Source: Anopheles merus
Taxonomy: Eukaryota > Arthropoda > Insecta > Diptera > Culicidae
DNA: 64,000 bases
Assembly: GCF_017562075.2 (NCBI RefSeq)
Contig: NC_054085.1
Location: 4,368,566-4,432,565 of the forward strand
Reading direction: 5' to 3'
Within the stretch, counting starts at the first letter, position 1, and every line of letters starts with the position of its first letter. Position numbers and translations under genes: made by a program. Below the pieces are notes generated by a model, which worked only from the letters and a program-made list of their open reading frames with translations, had not been told where the DNA came from and ran no database searches. Positions 52,864-64,000 of the stretch are shown in pieces.

Positions 52864-54369
52864 TTACGTTAGTTTGACTAGCTGCTCCTCCAAACCGTTC
52901 CCGCACGGTACACTCAACGCTTCATTACCGTCACAGGAATCGGACATGTAATCACCTTTCCCACTGCTAGTGTTGCCACCATTGACAGCGTGCAGTTGAC
53001 TTGGGGCCGTTGCGTTCGTATTGGTATCGTTATTATTGTTATTATGGTTGCTACCACCATTGGATGATGCACAGGCAGGTGTTCCAGGTACGGTAAGGAG
53101 ATGGTTGTTGTTCCGCTGGGTTTGCGCAGGCGGAGGGCTGGGATTTCGGGACGATACGCAGGATGCCGCCGTGGTGGTGGTGGTAGCGGTCGTTGTCGGC
53201 TCCACCAGCAACCGGTGCTGCACCTTCGAGCCGGTAGTTAGCTGCGTCGTATCCGAGTTGGTGCGGGTGCGTGAGCGCTTGGGCATCACGCTATTCTCTA
53301 GCTTCAGCTGTGCGTTTACCTCGGCCCGCGCCGCGCAGGTGCAAGCCTTCAGGAAGCTCTTCTTAAAGTTCTCACTCAGATATGCGTACAGGATCGGATT
53401 GATGGCGGAGTTGATGTACCCGAGACAACCCACCAGTAGGAACAGGATCAAATCCAACCGCGTACTACACGTCTCGAAGTCAGACGTAATCAGTGCGACC
53501 TGTGATATCCAGTACGGTAGCCAGCACAGGATGTAAACGGTTATGACGGTCAGCACCAGCTTCGTAACCTTTCGGTGTGAGCGCCGCTTGCCGCGCGATT
53601 TTCCCGTCGTTTTGGGGCCTACGTTTCGCAGCTTGCGGATCACCAGACAGTAGAAGGTCATGATAAAACAGAGCGGAATCACGAAGCCCAGTATTAGCGA
53701 GTACAGTGTGAACGTGTACCCGGGTAGATGGCCGTGCGTTTCAGGCCACAGTATCTGGCACGAGTACGTGTTGGGCTTCTGCTCTATCACGTCGGCGTAG
53801 ATCATGATCGGCAGCATGATTAACGCGGACGCAAGCCAAGCCAGCAGCGAAACGATGCGCGACACCAGCGGCGTCCGGTACTTGGGCGAGGAGATGTGAT
53901 GGCAGATGGCAATGTATCGATCGGCGGACATGATGAACAGGAAGATAGATGACGTGAACTGCGTGACGGAGGTGCTCACCATGTACGCTTTGCACATCGC
54001 GCCCCCAAGCGTCCAGCGCTTCATGTGCATCGTAGCGATCAGGAACGGTATGCCAATCAGGAAGCATTCATCCGCGATCGCTAGATTCAGTATGTACATG
54101 TTGGTGACAGTTTGCATGTTGGAAAACCGGAGCACCACGTAGATGACGAGCGTGTTACCCAGCACACCGACCAGGCAGACGACCGCGTACAGGAACATGA
54201 ACAGATAGTAGGTCGTTGGCATGTCCGTGGGAGGACAGGTAAAATTACCCATAAACGTTTGGTTGGGGTCACTGTTCTCCAGGTAATTGCCAAGCTGGGA
54301 CACATTTTGGTCCATTAATGAGTCGTACTCTCCCAGGAGAAAGAATGACGTTGCATTATCCTCCTCCAT
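52864..54369 (-). CDS. AstC-R: Allatostatin-C (somatostatin-like) receptor, class A GPCR
   Basis: A seven-helix plasma-membrane receptor of 501 residues, expected to bind allatostatin-C-type peptides and couple to Gi/o proteins (family knowledge). The N-terminus has sequons at N5, N22, N36 and N42. Approximate helices are TM1 54-81 (GN 71-72), TM2 91-113 (LAIAD, D100), TM3 126-148 ending in DRY 150-152, TM4 170-192, TM5 219-244, TM6 268-292 (CWLP 282-285) and TM7 305-330 (NPILY 324-328). C126 and C204 can form the conserved disulfide. Cys 343 and 345 in the tail are possible lipidation sites. The tail (about 170 residues) is unusually long and rich in Thr, Asn and Ser. The start fits: A at -3, G at +4. 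All helices lie in one uninterrupted frame. An allatostatin-C paralogue or a close somatostatin/opioid-like receptor are the alternatives. Confidence 0.9.
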   Translation of the reverse strand: MEEDNATSFFLLGEYDSLMDQNVSQLGNYLENSDPNQTFMGNFTCPPTDMPTTYYLFMFLYAVVCLVGVLGNTLVIYVVLRFSNMQTVTNMYILNLAIADECFLIGIPFLIATMHMKRWTLGGAMCKAYMVSTSVTQFTSSIFLFIMSADRYIAICHHISSPKYRTPLVSRIVSLLAWLASALIMLPIMIYADVIEQKPNTYSCQILWPETHGHLPGYTFTLYSLILGFVIPLCFIMTFYCLVIRKLRNVGPKTTGKSRGKRRSHRKVTKLVLTVITVYILCWLPYWISQVALITSDFETCSTRLDLILFLLVGCLGYINSAINPILYAYLSENFKKSFLKACTCAARAEVNAQLKLENSVMPKRSRTRTNSDTTQLTTGSKVQHRLLVEPTTTATTTTTAASCVSSRNPSPPPAQTQRNNNHLLTVPGTPACASSNGGSNHNNNNNDTNTNATAPSQLHAVNGGNTSSGKGDYMSDSCDGNEALSVPCGNGLEEQLVKLT

Positions 54370-54506
54370 GGTTGTGCTTAGTTAGCAGTGTTGCTTCAAC
54401 TTTCTATCCAGTTTTTAAATTCATTTACCTTTTACACCATTCCGAAAACATTTCCTAATGGGTTTGTTTGGAGGTTTTTTATTCCGCTGTAACTCACGTT
54501 GGTTGC

Positions 54507-54508
54507 GC
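54507..54508 (-). other. Splice acceptor in receptor 5' leader
   Basis: On the minus strand a long pyrimidine stretch (CTTTCGTCTCTTTTCGTTTC) is followed by AG and then CGCAACC. The exon would begin at 54507, about 138 bases before the ATG, and run into the coding sequence without another intron. This implies at least one upstream 5' UTR exon, which was not located. Confidence 0.65.
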
Positions 54509-54539
54509 TGAAACGAAAAGAGACGAAAGAAAAAGGTTC

Positions 54540-57500
54540 TATTTTAACAATGGCAATTTAATTTCTTCATCATGCAGAGGTTTTAACACCCGGCGCAATG
54601 CAAACACTAACCAATAAATGCTAATGACGAAGCAAGCTTTAACACAAAAACCCATCCTTGCCCAGGGAGTCATCATTTACATCTCAAGGGAATCCCGTCG
54701 GTTCTGCCAGTAAAATGTATTCTCCTACCATCGCGCACAAAGTAAATGGCCTTCTAATTATTCCTCGACAGAATCGCTAAAGCTTCCCGCGCGACAAACG
54801 CGTGGGAGCAGCCGGCCTTTGAAAATATTTCATAATTGGGAAACCATAAGCTGATTGCTCCTGTAGCCGGAAAGCATTCTAATAAAATATCGGAATCGAT
54901 ATACCATCGATAGGTTTCGGCATTGTTGTACGAAGTTGGTAATGTATCTTCTCTCAAGGAAGATCTAAAGAATCTGATTACGGGGTGATTATTGCCCACC
55001 CGTTAAATGATGTGCACGGTAGAATTCTTTCCCGCCGCAACTTAGTGGCAGGTGTGAGAAACCGCTTTACTCCCTCCAGACAGTTAGCATCCCTCCCCAT
55101 TCTGCCAGGAGTACGCTTTAGTGGTATCCCATTCGCTTCGCATCACCACAGAAGAAGAAATAGGCAAAGAAAGGAACCGCAAGCAGCGAAAGCCATTGTT
55201 TGACGATTTCAATTGCTACATCTTGCCCCATTCACCGGTGGTAGGTGGTAGTCATCGAAATTAATTAGTTTCTCATTGTCTATCCCATTGGGTCGGTTTA
55301 CCTTTTTCGCCACCTTCACACAGCCAACAGCTCACACAAGCAGTTCGGCGAGAGTGCGCTCCCTCCTCCGGTGACTTTGGAGGTTAATTGGAACCCCTTT
55401 GGCTCGAAATCAATACAACCGGACGTGCCGTCGGTCGCATGACGTGAACGGAACGGTTTGACGGTACGCTTCCGTTCACGAGTTTAATGTTCCACTGTGC
55501 CAGCGGAAGCAATTTGCTCGCAGCTAACCGGAGCGCAAATACACTCCCGTTCACACAAAGGTGCACACTGTGTAAGGTGAAACTTGGCCCTTTATTCATT
55601 TGCATTGAAGCAGAAGTGCCCGGCGCGGGTCATGTGGAATTACATTGAAATCGGATTAAATTGCAGTTTAAATGGCGGTTCTTCGGTGCGGTTCGACCTG
55701 TTGAAGATCCACAACAAAGAGTGCGCACAGTTTCGATTAATAGAGTTGTTTGTTGATGAATGATGTGCGCACGTTAGATTCTGTTTTATTTCCCTCGGCC
55801 CTCTCTGCCGATTGCTGCTTATACAATTGTTTGATTGTTATGGAGCTCGTATTTATCAAGCAGTTTGAATGCATCTGAAACAACCCCCCACGCGTAAACG
55901 GGATTCGTTCTAGTTTTTGCGTGGCGTGGAAAAACCTCAGCTGGCATTTGTTTGCTTTTTGTTCTTAAAAATAGACCAACACTCCTCACGGATCATAACG
56001 GCCACTGCTGCTCAATTCCTTGGCCAATCCATTGCGTAAACACAGCAGCGGGCCAGTAGCAGTGATAAACCTGACACGCTGTTTGAAGCTTCAGCGTGCC
56101 CCGTCATGCGACATGGGGGCGCGAATGGCTGGCTAACCGACCGTGCCATGCATTACCGCCATCATCGGCCGAGCTCCAAACAAACAATTGCAAACGCCCG
56201 TTGGCGTTCGATTTGCGACACAAAAGCGCATCGATTGCACGCAAGCAAATACTTTCTGAAGCGGGATTTCGCTAAAAATAACGCCCACTTCCGGACGGCG
56301 GCGACCACAAAACGGTACGGCTGGGGATTTACCGCGCAATTTAAAATGATTACCGCTGCACATTAAATGGCCCTGCTGGAAATGGTCTTTCGAAACACGC
56401 AAGGATAATCAATCATAAACGGTAAATAATAGGCTATGTTCGGGTACCGCTCACGATACTTCCATATCCTTGACACGGCCATTCAATACCCATCGGCAAA
56501 TAAGGAACATGTAGACATGAGTGTGCGTTTAAATGGGTTATGTGTGATTGTGGTGTGTGTGGATGTTTATATGTCCGCATGTGCGGGTGTGATATTGGGT
56601 GCCGTTAGTAACGATGCGGGGACTGCGATTTTTCCTACACCCAGCGGACCATCTGGCAGATGAGATAGTATTACTGCTTGGTTTATGAGATACCCGTTAC
56701 CAGCAGCTTATTTGGGGGCACTTTGGTTGCTCCGATTTCCTACAGGGGTAGCTGGCAAATTAGTATCATACAGGTCAGCGATTTCTTAGTAATCGTTATT
56801 AATATTTGACATGATCACAATAGTGTTCTAATCGGCTGCATATTATAAGATGACAAATTTTAATTTCAAATGTTGCATAATCATGTTTTAACATTGGCTG
56901 CTTTTTTAATAAATCCTCTACTGGTATGTAACAAATGAATGTTTGTGCACAGTGCATAACCGTTACACCACTCTCGATGATTTTTTTAAATATCTTATCA
57001 TGTAATTCCAGATCAAATTGTGTTATTCGCGATAACCTAAAACACTTTTGAAAGACATGTTAATTATCAATGATTCAATTTTTAGCTACAATAAAAAGTG
57101 GCTAATTATTAAATGTGTATGAGCACCGAGTTCACTGTTTCAGTATGCTTTTCTAAGTAGTTTTTTTTTTAATTTACTAATTTAATGTATCGGAGTGGAA
57201 AGATTAACTACTTGTTAAAATGTTTTTTTAGTTAAATTATGATATAGGTATTTATGAATTTTAGTATAATTAAGATGATAATTTTTACAATTTTGACTCA
57301 AATCGACGGCCAATGAATTAATTATTTAAGAAACATGTTAACAAATAAATGATTAAAAACATTCAACCAAAATAAAGAGTATGAGAAAAGGCAAACAAAT
57401 AGCATTTGTGGCCTATAAGTCCCTAGGCCATTACAAGTAGAGAGGTGAGGGGTACATAATCTGTAACTACTAAATTGTAAGTAATAACATAAAGCTTAAA

Positions 57501-59371
57501 GCTTAAATTTGAAGAATAACTGGTTCTTTCCCTACTGCCTATTATAAAATTAAAACTGTTTTGATCTCCCACTAAACAAGAAAATGTAAAAAAAATATTA
57601 TAAAGTAATATTTAGTACTTATTTAATCTTGCTGAAATCGACAGATACTAAAATAAAATAATTTTGTCATAATAATAAGGCTCAACTCACTTAACGGGAA
57701 ACAAAACTCTGTAACTCCCGCTTATCAAATACCGAAACGTCCTCCGGCAGCGAAAACAGCCCTTCGGCAAACACGCATCCTCTTCTGTCCGATCGAAAGC
57801 AATCGAAAAGTGAGAAAACTTGTTTGTTTGCCTTGGCCATATTTGTCCTGGCTTTTAGTTGCCACTAATTTTGCCACCGTTTGCATTTCGGGCGCTGGAT
57901 GTGCTGGTGTGTTGTATGTGTTTCTTTTTTGTCTTTATTTTTCTTGCTATCGGAAATGCCCAGTGGTGGCCATCATCCGCATTCCTCGAAAACTTCATTG
58001 TCATTCAGCAATTTCATCGCATTCCACAGTGCGTGGTCGTCGTGATTCAATAAATCGATTACAAACACACAGATCGACTGATAGCAAATGGACTGTGTGA
58101 TCGAACGCAGAGCCAGGGGCATCACCATAACCTACAGCCCCACGGGCTCTTCAAAGTTACAAGAGTGTCTTAAGATTGCTTTTGACTGTTCTGGTACTGC
58201 TACCGAGAAAAATTGAGTAGATCCCGTTCACCTCACGTTCGTGCTATCTGTTTGAAGAAATTTTCCAAAAAGGTAATAAAAATGAGATTGCACACCCGCT
58301 AAATTGCAGCCAGACTAAAACTGCTACTAAACGCTTCGCAAATCAACTGTGTCCGAACCGGTTTCGATAGCTCTCATGTTTTTATTGCTCCGCGAAGTAA
58401 AGTGGTTATTAAATATTTATGATATTTATGAGAAATCGGTATTGGTGCAGCGTGAATAATAACAACAACAGCTACAAGAAAATAAAATGGGAAATATATG
58501 CGTATATATTGAAATTATTGGAAAGTTTTTATTGAGTGATCAACGAAACTGAAGCAGAAGCGAATAAAAAAATAACACTTTCAATTGAGCCACTTTCACA
58601 ACCCTCGCTCTATCAGTATGTTTACGTTTGAACACATTTACAGTGTACTTTGAGATAATAATTTTAGAGCTATACAGGCGGTTCGTTCGTCAGAAAAAAT
58701 AAACATAAATTACATTCCGCGGACAGTTGTTACATTTTCGACGATGTAGCGATGGCAAACACTTAAAACAAGCGCCTCGTTCGAGTGTGCGTTTGTTAGA
58801 GTCGGTTTTTGTGTGCGTTTTACCTACGGTAGAATTTAATGCTTCTCCTCGCCTGTTGGCACTCGTTCCATCCGGAACAATATTTTTCCATTTGCTTGAA
58901 TCAACGTAGACAACACGGACACACAAAAAAACATCCCCACTTACACGCACAGCTACATTTCCGCAATGTCCGTTACAACAAACTGGGTCACGTGCAATCG
59001 ATCCATCCAAGCGCTGGTGACCGACCTACACCGATGATCCGGAATTGGCTTCCGGTATGGCACGATTGTGCAACAGTCGCCTTATGTCACCCCGGGGCAA
59101 GATTTATGACACCGAACCTGTAAACCCGAGAAAATCCATAGTGCTGGCGTCACATTCCCACCACTAGCGTCCAGACCGATGTCCCGGCTTCAACCTTCCC
59201 CTACCATCCCTAGTCCTGCTTTCCAGTCAACAGCAATGCAATGCTCATAATTCCCCCCTCGTACACTCCCTTTTTGCCTACGTTCATCAGTCCCGGAAGA
59301 TAGCCCCGTCCATGGCCGTTATCAAGATTTGACGCGGTGGATGGAGAATGGGTTCTGCTGTAGTGTGTGCA
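54540..59371. other. GC-richer non-coding stretch upstream of the receptor
   Basis: Candidate first intron and promoter region of the receptor. Short frames on both strands lack motifs. Patches at 54980-56350 and 57700-58100 are GC-rich for this window, and 56520-56600 is GT-rich. No core promoter could be assigned. Confidence 0.4.
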
Positions 59372-59387
59372 GGGGGGGGGGGGGGGG
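59372..59387 (+). repeat. Poly-G run (16)
   Basis: Sixteen consecutive G bases, a potential quadruplex former and a likely sequencing-length error site. Confidence 0.95.
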
Positions 59388-62218
59388 CGAGCGCTTTCAT
59401 TAAATTAAAATCGTAAAACCACCTGTTTCGGAATCAGCTTAGGAACTTTAATTTTATCTTCCGCGTGGAAGATTATTCCGGCGCGTACGGTGTGATCCGG
59501 AAATCGGGAATAGATGTTTACCGCCTGGGGTCGCACCCAAGGCGCCACAGTACACACTAATAAGTTTACCTTTACGGAACAAACAATCTGCGCACGGTAC
59601 GTGAACGCAGCCGGCGTGGACAGTGGGGCGGACCGAGTCGCGTGCAGTGTTGGCGGATTTGTTAATTAAAGATTTTCCACATTCCACCGTCTGTCCTGGG
59701 CAGAGAGCTGGTTGGTGGATTTAGTGTCTAGCGACACTGCAGTACATAAGAGCAACGATTGTCTCCAATGCCAATTCTGGTGCCCGATAGTGTACAAATG
59801 ATTTGGATGAAATTTTATTAAACCTTCACGAGACTATCAATCTAATCCCTTGATTTTATGGCTGCACCGTTTACGAGCCTAGTAAACCCCTAGGAACAAC
59901 GGCACTCATTTACTTGATCCTGGTTTATAACCGTGCTTAATAAATTTCAAGTGAATCTTAGATGATGAATAATAAAACCAAACTGCGCAGACCCCACGGT
60001 GCATTATGTTCTTTGTGTATGCGGTTCTGAACGAGTGGTATGTTTACGGACCAGGTTAGCACAATACCTGATACTCGACACATCGACCACATCTTCAAAC
60101 CCCCCCATATTCAAACAATATCCACATGTTGTTGGTTTTCCGCAAAACAAAATCAATTTGCTTGCAACTTTTTTCGCCAGCAATCAGGCGAGCAAATATT
60201 TGTGTTGGTTTGCTTTGGCAACAAGATCAAGTAACCTGTCAAAAGACATGCCCGATAGCCTTTCCCCCATTTTTGGTTCCGTTGCAGCGCGTGACCCATC
60301 AAATGTAATGTGTCCGCCGCCGCGCCCCGTGTGGCCCAGCGAAGGGCAAACTTGTAAAATCTATTCTCAGATCCCAAACTGTCCCGACGCCCGCCAACCG
60401 GAGACGAACGCTATCTCATTAGCATATAGAAAATAAACATTACAATAACCATACCCGTGCCGCCATGCTGTCACCATTTGACAACTGTCGAGTCGATGGT
60501 ATAACGGTGAAATTTGCGCTATCCTCGCCACCATTCAGTAATAGCGGGGAGGTATGTTTGTGTGTGTAGATCGGTCTGTGTACTCTCACGCACGCACGCA
60601 CGCACGCACTCATATACAACCAAGGGTAAGGCCACATTACAGGCCAGTAGGTGGTGGTTAGCCGTACAGATTCGTGCGATAGTGTCCCAAACAGCAAAAA
60701 ACAACCTCGATACACAGAAAACAACACCAAAAACACAAGGACGAAGAAACTGGTGTCGCGGGAAAGGTCGGAAGAACGTATCTCTCTCCAACGCCAAACT
60801 GGTACACATTGTCTGGTTTGGGTGTGGAGAGCAAGTTGAGTGATGTTCATTTGACGTTGCCACTATCCATCAATAGCGCCCATGACGTCAGGTATCTTGG
60901 GTGGGATGAAACATACCCTTCGTAACATTTCAATTCACTGTGATACGCACGATTACACGAACCGAAGCATTAGTCCGACCTGGAGTCCTCGGACTCAGAC
61001 TTATTGGGCGGCAGATAATTAAATATAAACAAATTTCCATCCCCTCGAACGTACAAAATAGATAAACAAAGGCAGTAAGTTTTACTGCTGCGCAAATATT
61101 GCAGACCACTATTGATAACGGGTCCGGGTAACATGCCACCTGCCACCCACTCCGATTGGTGCACCAAACAAAGCAAGCAAACAAAACTGTTAATGAAAAC
61201 CCATCCCAAACAGACCTTAATTACAACCATTTCCCAAAAAACACTGCTATTTCGTAGGAAAACATGGCGCCAAATGAGACAAACGCACCCTTAGTTCGCC
61301 TTTTTCTGTATATTTTTTTTCGCCATCTGAAAGACGCTATAGTGTTTGCTTTTGCATGTTGATGATGATGGTGTTTATTAGCAAGCGCTGGTACCAGCTT
61401 TTGTATTCTTGGGAAAACTGTAGCCACAAAACTGCTGCATTACTCGCATAAGACAAAATACAAAAACACCAAGCCCCTTTTGAAAGCTTGTTAAGGTGTC
61501 GTTTTTATTATCATTGAATTGCCGTTCAGTTTGGAAAGGCGTTTCCCGGACTGGGTCAAAACTTGGTTAATAACAATTCTTTCAACGGATCAACGACCGG
61601 AACAGTCCGCACAATATATTATTCTTCCGCACCCGCAAGGCCTCTTGGTCACCGGACTAGATTGGCTAATAGGCGCTCATAAACATAAACCTTCGCCAAA
61701 TTAAAATTAATGTTTCCACCACGGTTGTTGAACAATAAAAATTCTCTAGTTTTTTTTTTTTTTTTTTGGTTGTTTGCATGTAGCGCAGCACTTCATATTT
61801 TTATTTTCTCATGAATTATGAATTTTTTTTATTATCTACTTTGTTTAATAGTAAGTTCCAGAACTGTAGTAGTTATTTTACAGTGATGTTTTTGGAGATT
61901 TTAACCGATGGGTTGTGTTTTACTGAAAATATTACTGTTTTTTATCTATTACATCAAGTGGCTTTTGATCCACTTGCGACTATTCAGCACTATAATTTAC
62001 AATTTTTTTCTTCTAATATATATGAGGTCGGATAAAAACAGACCCGGTTTCTACAAAGTATCTATCACAGCATTATATCATAGTAAATCCTGGATATTAG
62101 AATACTTTTCCTGTAACGGTGAAGATGCCATCTTAACGTCTATAATTTTCAATTAATTATGTTCAATGCATTAGTATCACGAGTTTTTGTGTCCATTTTT
62201 ACAATGGATTGAAATATA
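59388..62218. other. Non-coding stretch
   Basis: Contains a (CACG)n-type tract at about 60577-60607 and a T19 run at about 61750. Overlapping short frames at 60440-60863 occur on both strands and are judged to be chance. Confidence 0.4.
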
Positions 62219-62222
62219 ATAA

Positions 62223-62370
62223 AGGCCTGGTAATTCAAAACACGTGTCGACAAGGATTGACGGGTCGATTCCCATCTAGACCATCACCCTTCGACTAACA
62301 TTCCGGTTGAGTGATAATAATATATCTAGGAAATACATATAAAAGCCATCATAACCTCTTGTTTCTCTAT
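62223..62370 (+). mobile_element. Diverged SINE, subfamily B-like
   Basis: GGCCTGGTAATTC at the start, a B-box-like GGTCGATTCCC (62263-62273), AGACCATCACCC, and CATTCCGGTTGAGTGATAAT align in order with the copies at 4249 and 25692. The B box here is closer to the tRNA consensus than in the other copies. No target duplication was seen. Confidence 0.5.
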
Positions 62371-62593
62371 AGGGCCAATTGTCAAATAAACCCATTCCAA
62401 AGAAACGGAGATTTTATCGGTATTATAGAAGGTTCTTAAAAACTTCACAAATATCGTTGAATATTTCTTTCGTTGACTCAAGACATTGCTGTAGTTTTTT
62501 CAAAATAAATGTTACCGTGAAGCACAAGGAGTAATTGTTATAACGTTTACTCCTTTGGTTTCTTGTTTTTTTTGTTTTTTTTTTCTTTTATTT

Positions 62594-63027
62594 TAGTGAA
62601 ACCCCTCATAACGAGTACCTTTTATAACGAGTTTAGTGCATAAAGAGCAAATCTTAAAAGCTAAAAAAATACCTCTTTCAACGAGTAAAATCTCGCATAA
62701 CAAGCATACCTGTGTATTGTGGGTTTGATGCCAATCTTAAATTAAAAATAATAATTCGTGCTGAAAAATGTTTACTTCTAACAATTGTTCAATTGTAATG
62801 TCACTGGCTTATTTTGGATTAAAAAATCTAGCAGGAAATGTCTAGAAGCTGAACGTCAAAACTTTTGCCACGTTTTCTCTTTTTTAAGTGACTTCAGTAA
62901 ATTCATACCAGCACATTTATGATCCTGGAAACAATTATTTCATTTTGCGTATATATAATATCGAAAAGAGTCACCCACATAACGAGTAAAGCACTCGAAT
63001 GGATTAATCTCGTGTAGGGTTCCTCTG
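62594..63027. mobile_element. Possible pogo/Tigger-type MITE
   Basis: The left end, AGTGAAACCCCTCATAACGAG, and the right end in reverse complement, CAGAGGAACCCTACACGAG, are similar, and CATAACGAGT-type words recur inside (62627, 62700, 62980). Such ACGAG-rich ends are known in pogo/Tigger elements. TA precedes the left end only. Confidence 0.4.
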
Positions 63028-64000
63028 CATTTTATTAGGAAGACCTTTTGTATCAGAGCACTAGCTTTATCCAAATCTAGCCTGAAGTGAAACTGTTGTA
63101 TATTTATTATATACCTCCTGTGCATTTTGATATTTCCATACTTTTTACTGTAATAAATGATAATCATTCATTTATGATTATAATTACTTGCAACGAGTGT
63201 GGTAGAAATTGCAACTATAGTAAACTATAGAAAGCTATATTAATAGAAAACCGTAAAATAGAACACTTTTCGTCACTCTGTTTTGACGGGAAGCTGTTTG
63301 ACAAAAACTGGTTCCCGTTTGAGTCAGGTAATGCAAATGTGTAACAAAATCCTTCGTTCAGTTCGAAATATCTAACCAGAAACAAATCGAGATGTAAAAC
63401 ATGCACCATAATACCAAATCTTTATTTTATACACTTTTTCTCGATTTCTCGAACGATCTAGTCACATAATTGGCATATAAGTCACAAATTAAACAGATGT
63501 TCTATTTTGCATGCAAATTTGAATTATGTTACTTTACAATGCAATACAATGCAATATAATACAATACAATACAATACAATACAATACAGGGTACGAAACG
63601 TGATCAAGCCATTTAGTGCAAATTATTCAAAAATATACACTACATTGATTTAATTTCAATGCACTTGGCGTTGGTACAGCCAAATGGTAAGTTCTACAAA
63701 TTTTGTGATCTTCTTCTATTCTAACCATAGCTACATAATCTTTTACCGGTCTTGTCTTTAAAATGACATACTATCTGTCAATTTTAATAAGCATTCATAG
63801 CGTAATGCTGTTAATGTAGCGTTAATCGTCACATGTTGATATTATGCATAAACGTGTCAATCGCCACGAGTTCTTTCGGTTTTCTATTATTTCGTGTCAT
63901 ATAACAACCACTTTTGTGCTATCACTGACTTTTTTGAGTCACATTCAGAGTAGGTTGGATATGTTTGTACTTAAAGAATTAATGGAAGGTAGAACTAGTA
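63028..64000. other. Non-coding right edge
   Basis: AT-rich with a pentanucleotide array. No gene was recognised to the window end. Confidence 0.45.
63536..63588 (+). repeat. (ACAAT)n pentanucleotide array
   Basis: About ten units of ACAAT with early variants (GCAAT, ATAAT), ending in ACAGGGTACG. Confidence 0.95.

Noticed and set aside
53021..53536. 171-codon plus-strand frame
   Set aside because: It is the antisense shadow of the receptor coding sequence and has no independent features.
60440..60863. Four overlapping frames of 62-136 codons
   Set aside because: Same reasoning: frames on both strands, simple-repeat content (CACG), and no recognisable product.

Overview
The window looks like mosquito nuclear DNA, most likely from an Anopheles species. 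It is AT-rich and gene-poor, with long non-coding stretches, abundant simple repeats, and dispersed tRNA-derived short interspersed elements that resemble the Anopheles SINE200 family. The species assignment is an inference from the repeat repertoire and from an insect-type neuropeptide receptor. No bacterial operons, CRISPR arrays or rRNA/tRNA genes were seen.

There is one convincing intact host gene. It is an uninterrupted 501-codon coding region on the minus strand (52864-54369) for a rhodopsin-class G-protein-coupled receptor of the somatostatin/galanin type, best matched to the insect allatostatin-C receptor. A strong splice acceptor lies in its 5' leader at 54507/54508, so at least one non-coding upstream exon is expected. 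No other reading frame in the window has recognisable protein-family features, apart from transposon remnants.

The left half (about 1.5-36 kb) is a nested mobile-element landscape. From left to right it holds: a 458-bp foldback MITE (1579-2036); a 350-bp ATT microsatellite; a decayed Jockey-like reverse-transcriptase fragment (about 3350-4010); a complete-length but dead Tc1-like transposon with 225-bp IR/DR-type inverted repeats (4998-6659); an inverted repeat pair (15.4/17.0 kb); an RTE-like LINE 3' half (18594-19662) with a perfect 14-bp target duplication, sitting inside an older DNA-transposon copy; a cluster of SINEs; a TA-flanked 1.6-kb element (29371-30977) that itself carries a SINE with a 12-bp target duplication; an internally deleted non-LTR element with ORF1 and ORF2 C-terminal remnants (about 31190-32721); a 262-bp TA-flanked MITE (34982-35243); and a 530-bp TTAA-flanked piggyBac-type MITE (35448-35977) whose empty site is preserved in a neighbouring repeat.

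The right half (about 36-64 kb) is calmer. It has a perfect (AT)80 tract, a hAT-like end, a nested SINE, a very short poly-A LINE insertion with a 14-bp target duplication, then GC-richer non-coding DNA around the receptor gene. Near the right edge there are a diverged SINE, a possible pogo/Tigger-type MITE and a pentanucleotide repeat. No novel multi-gene system is visible. The informative content is the receptor gene and the datable nesting order of the transposons.
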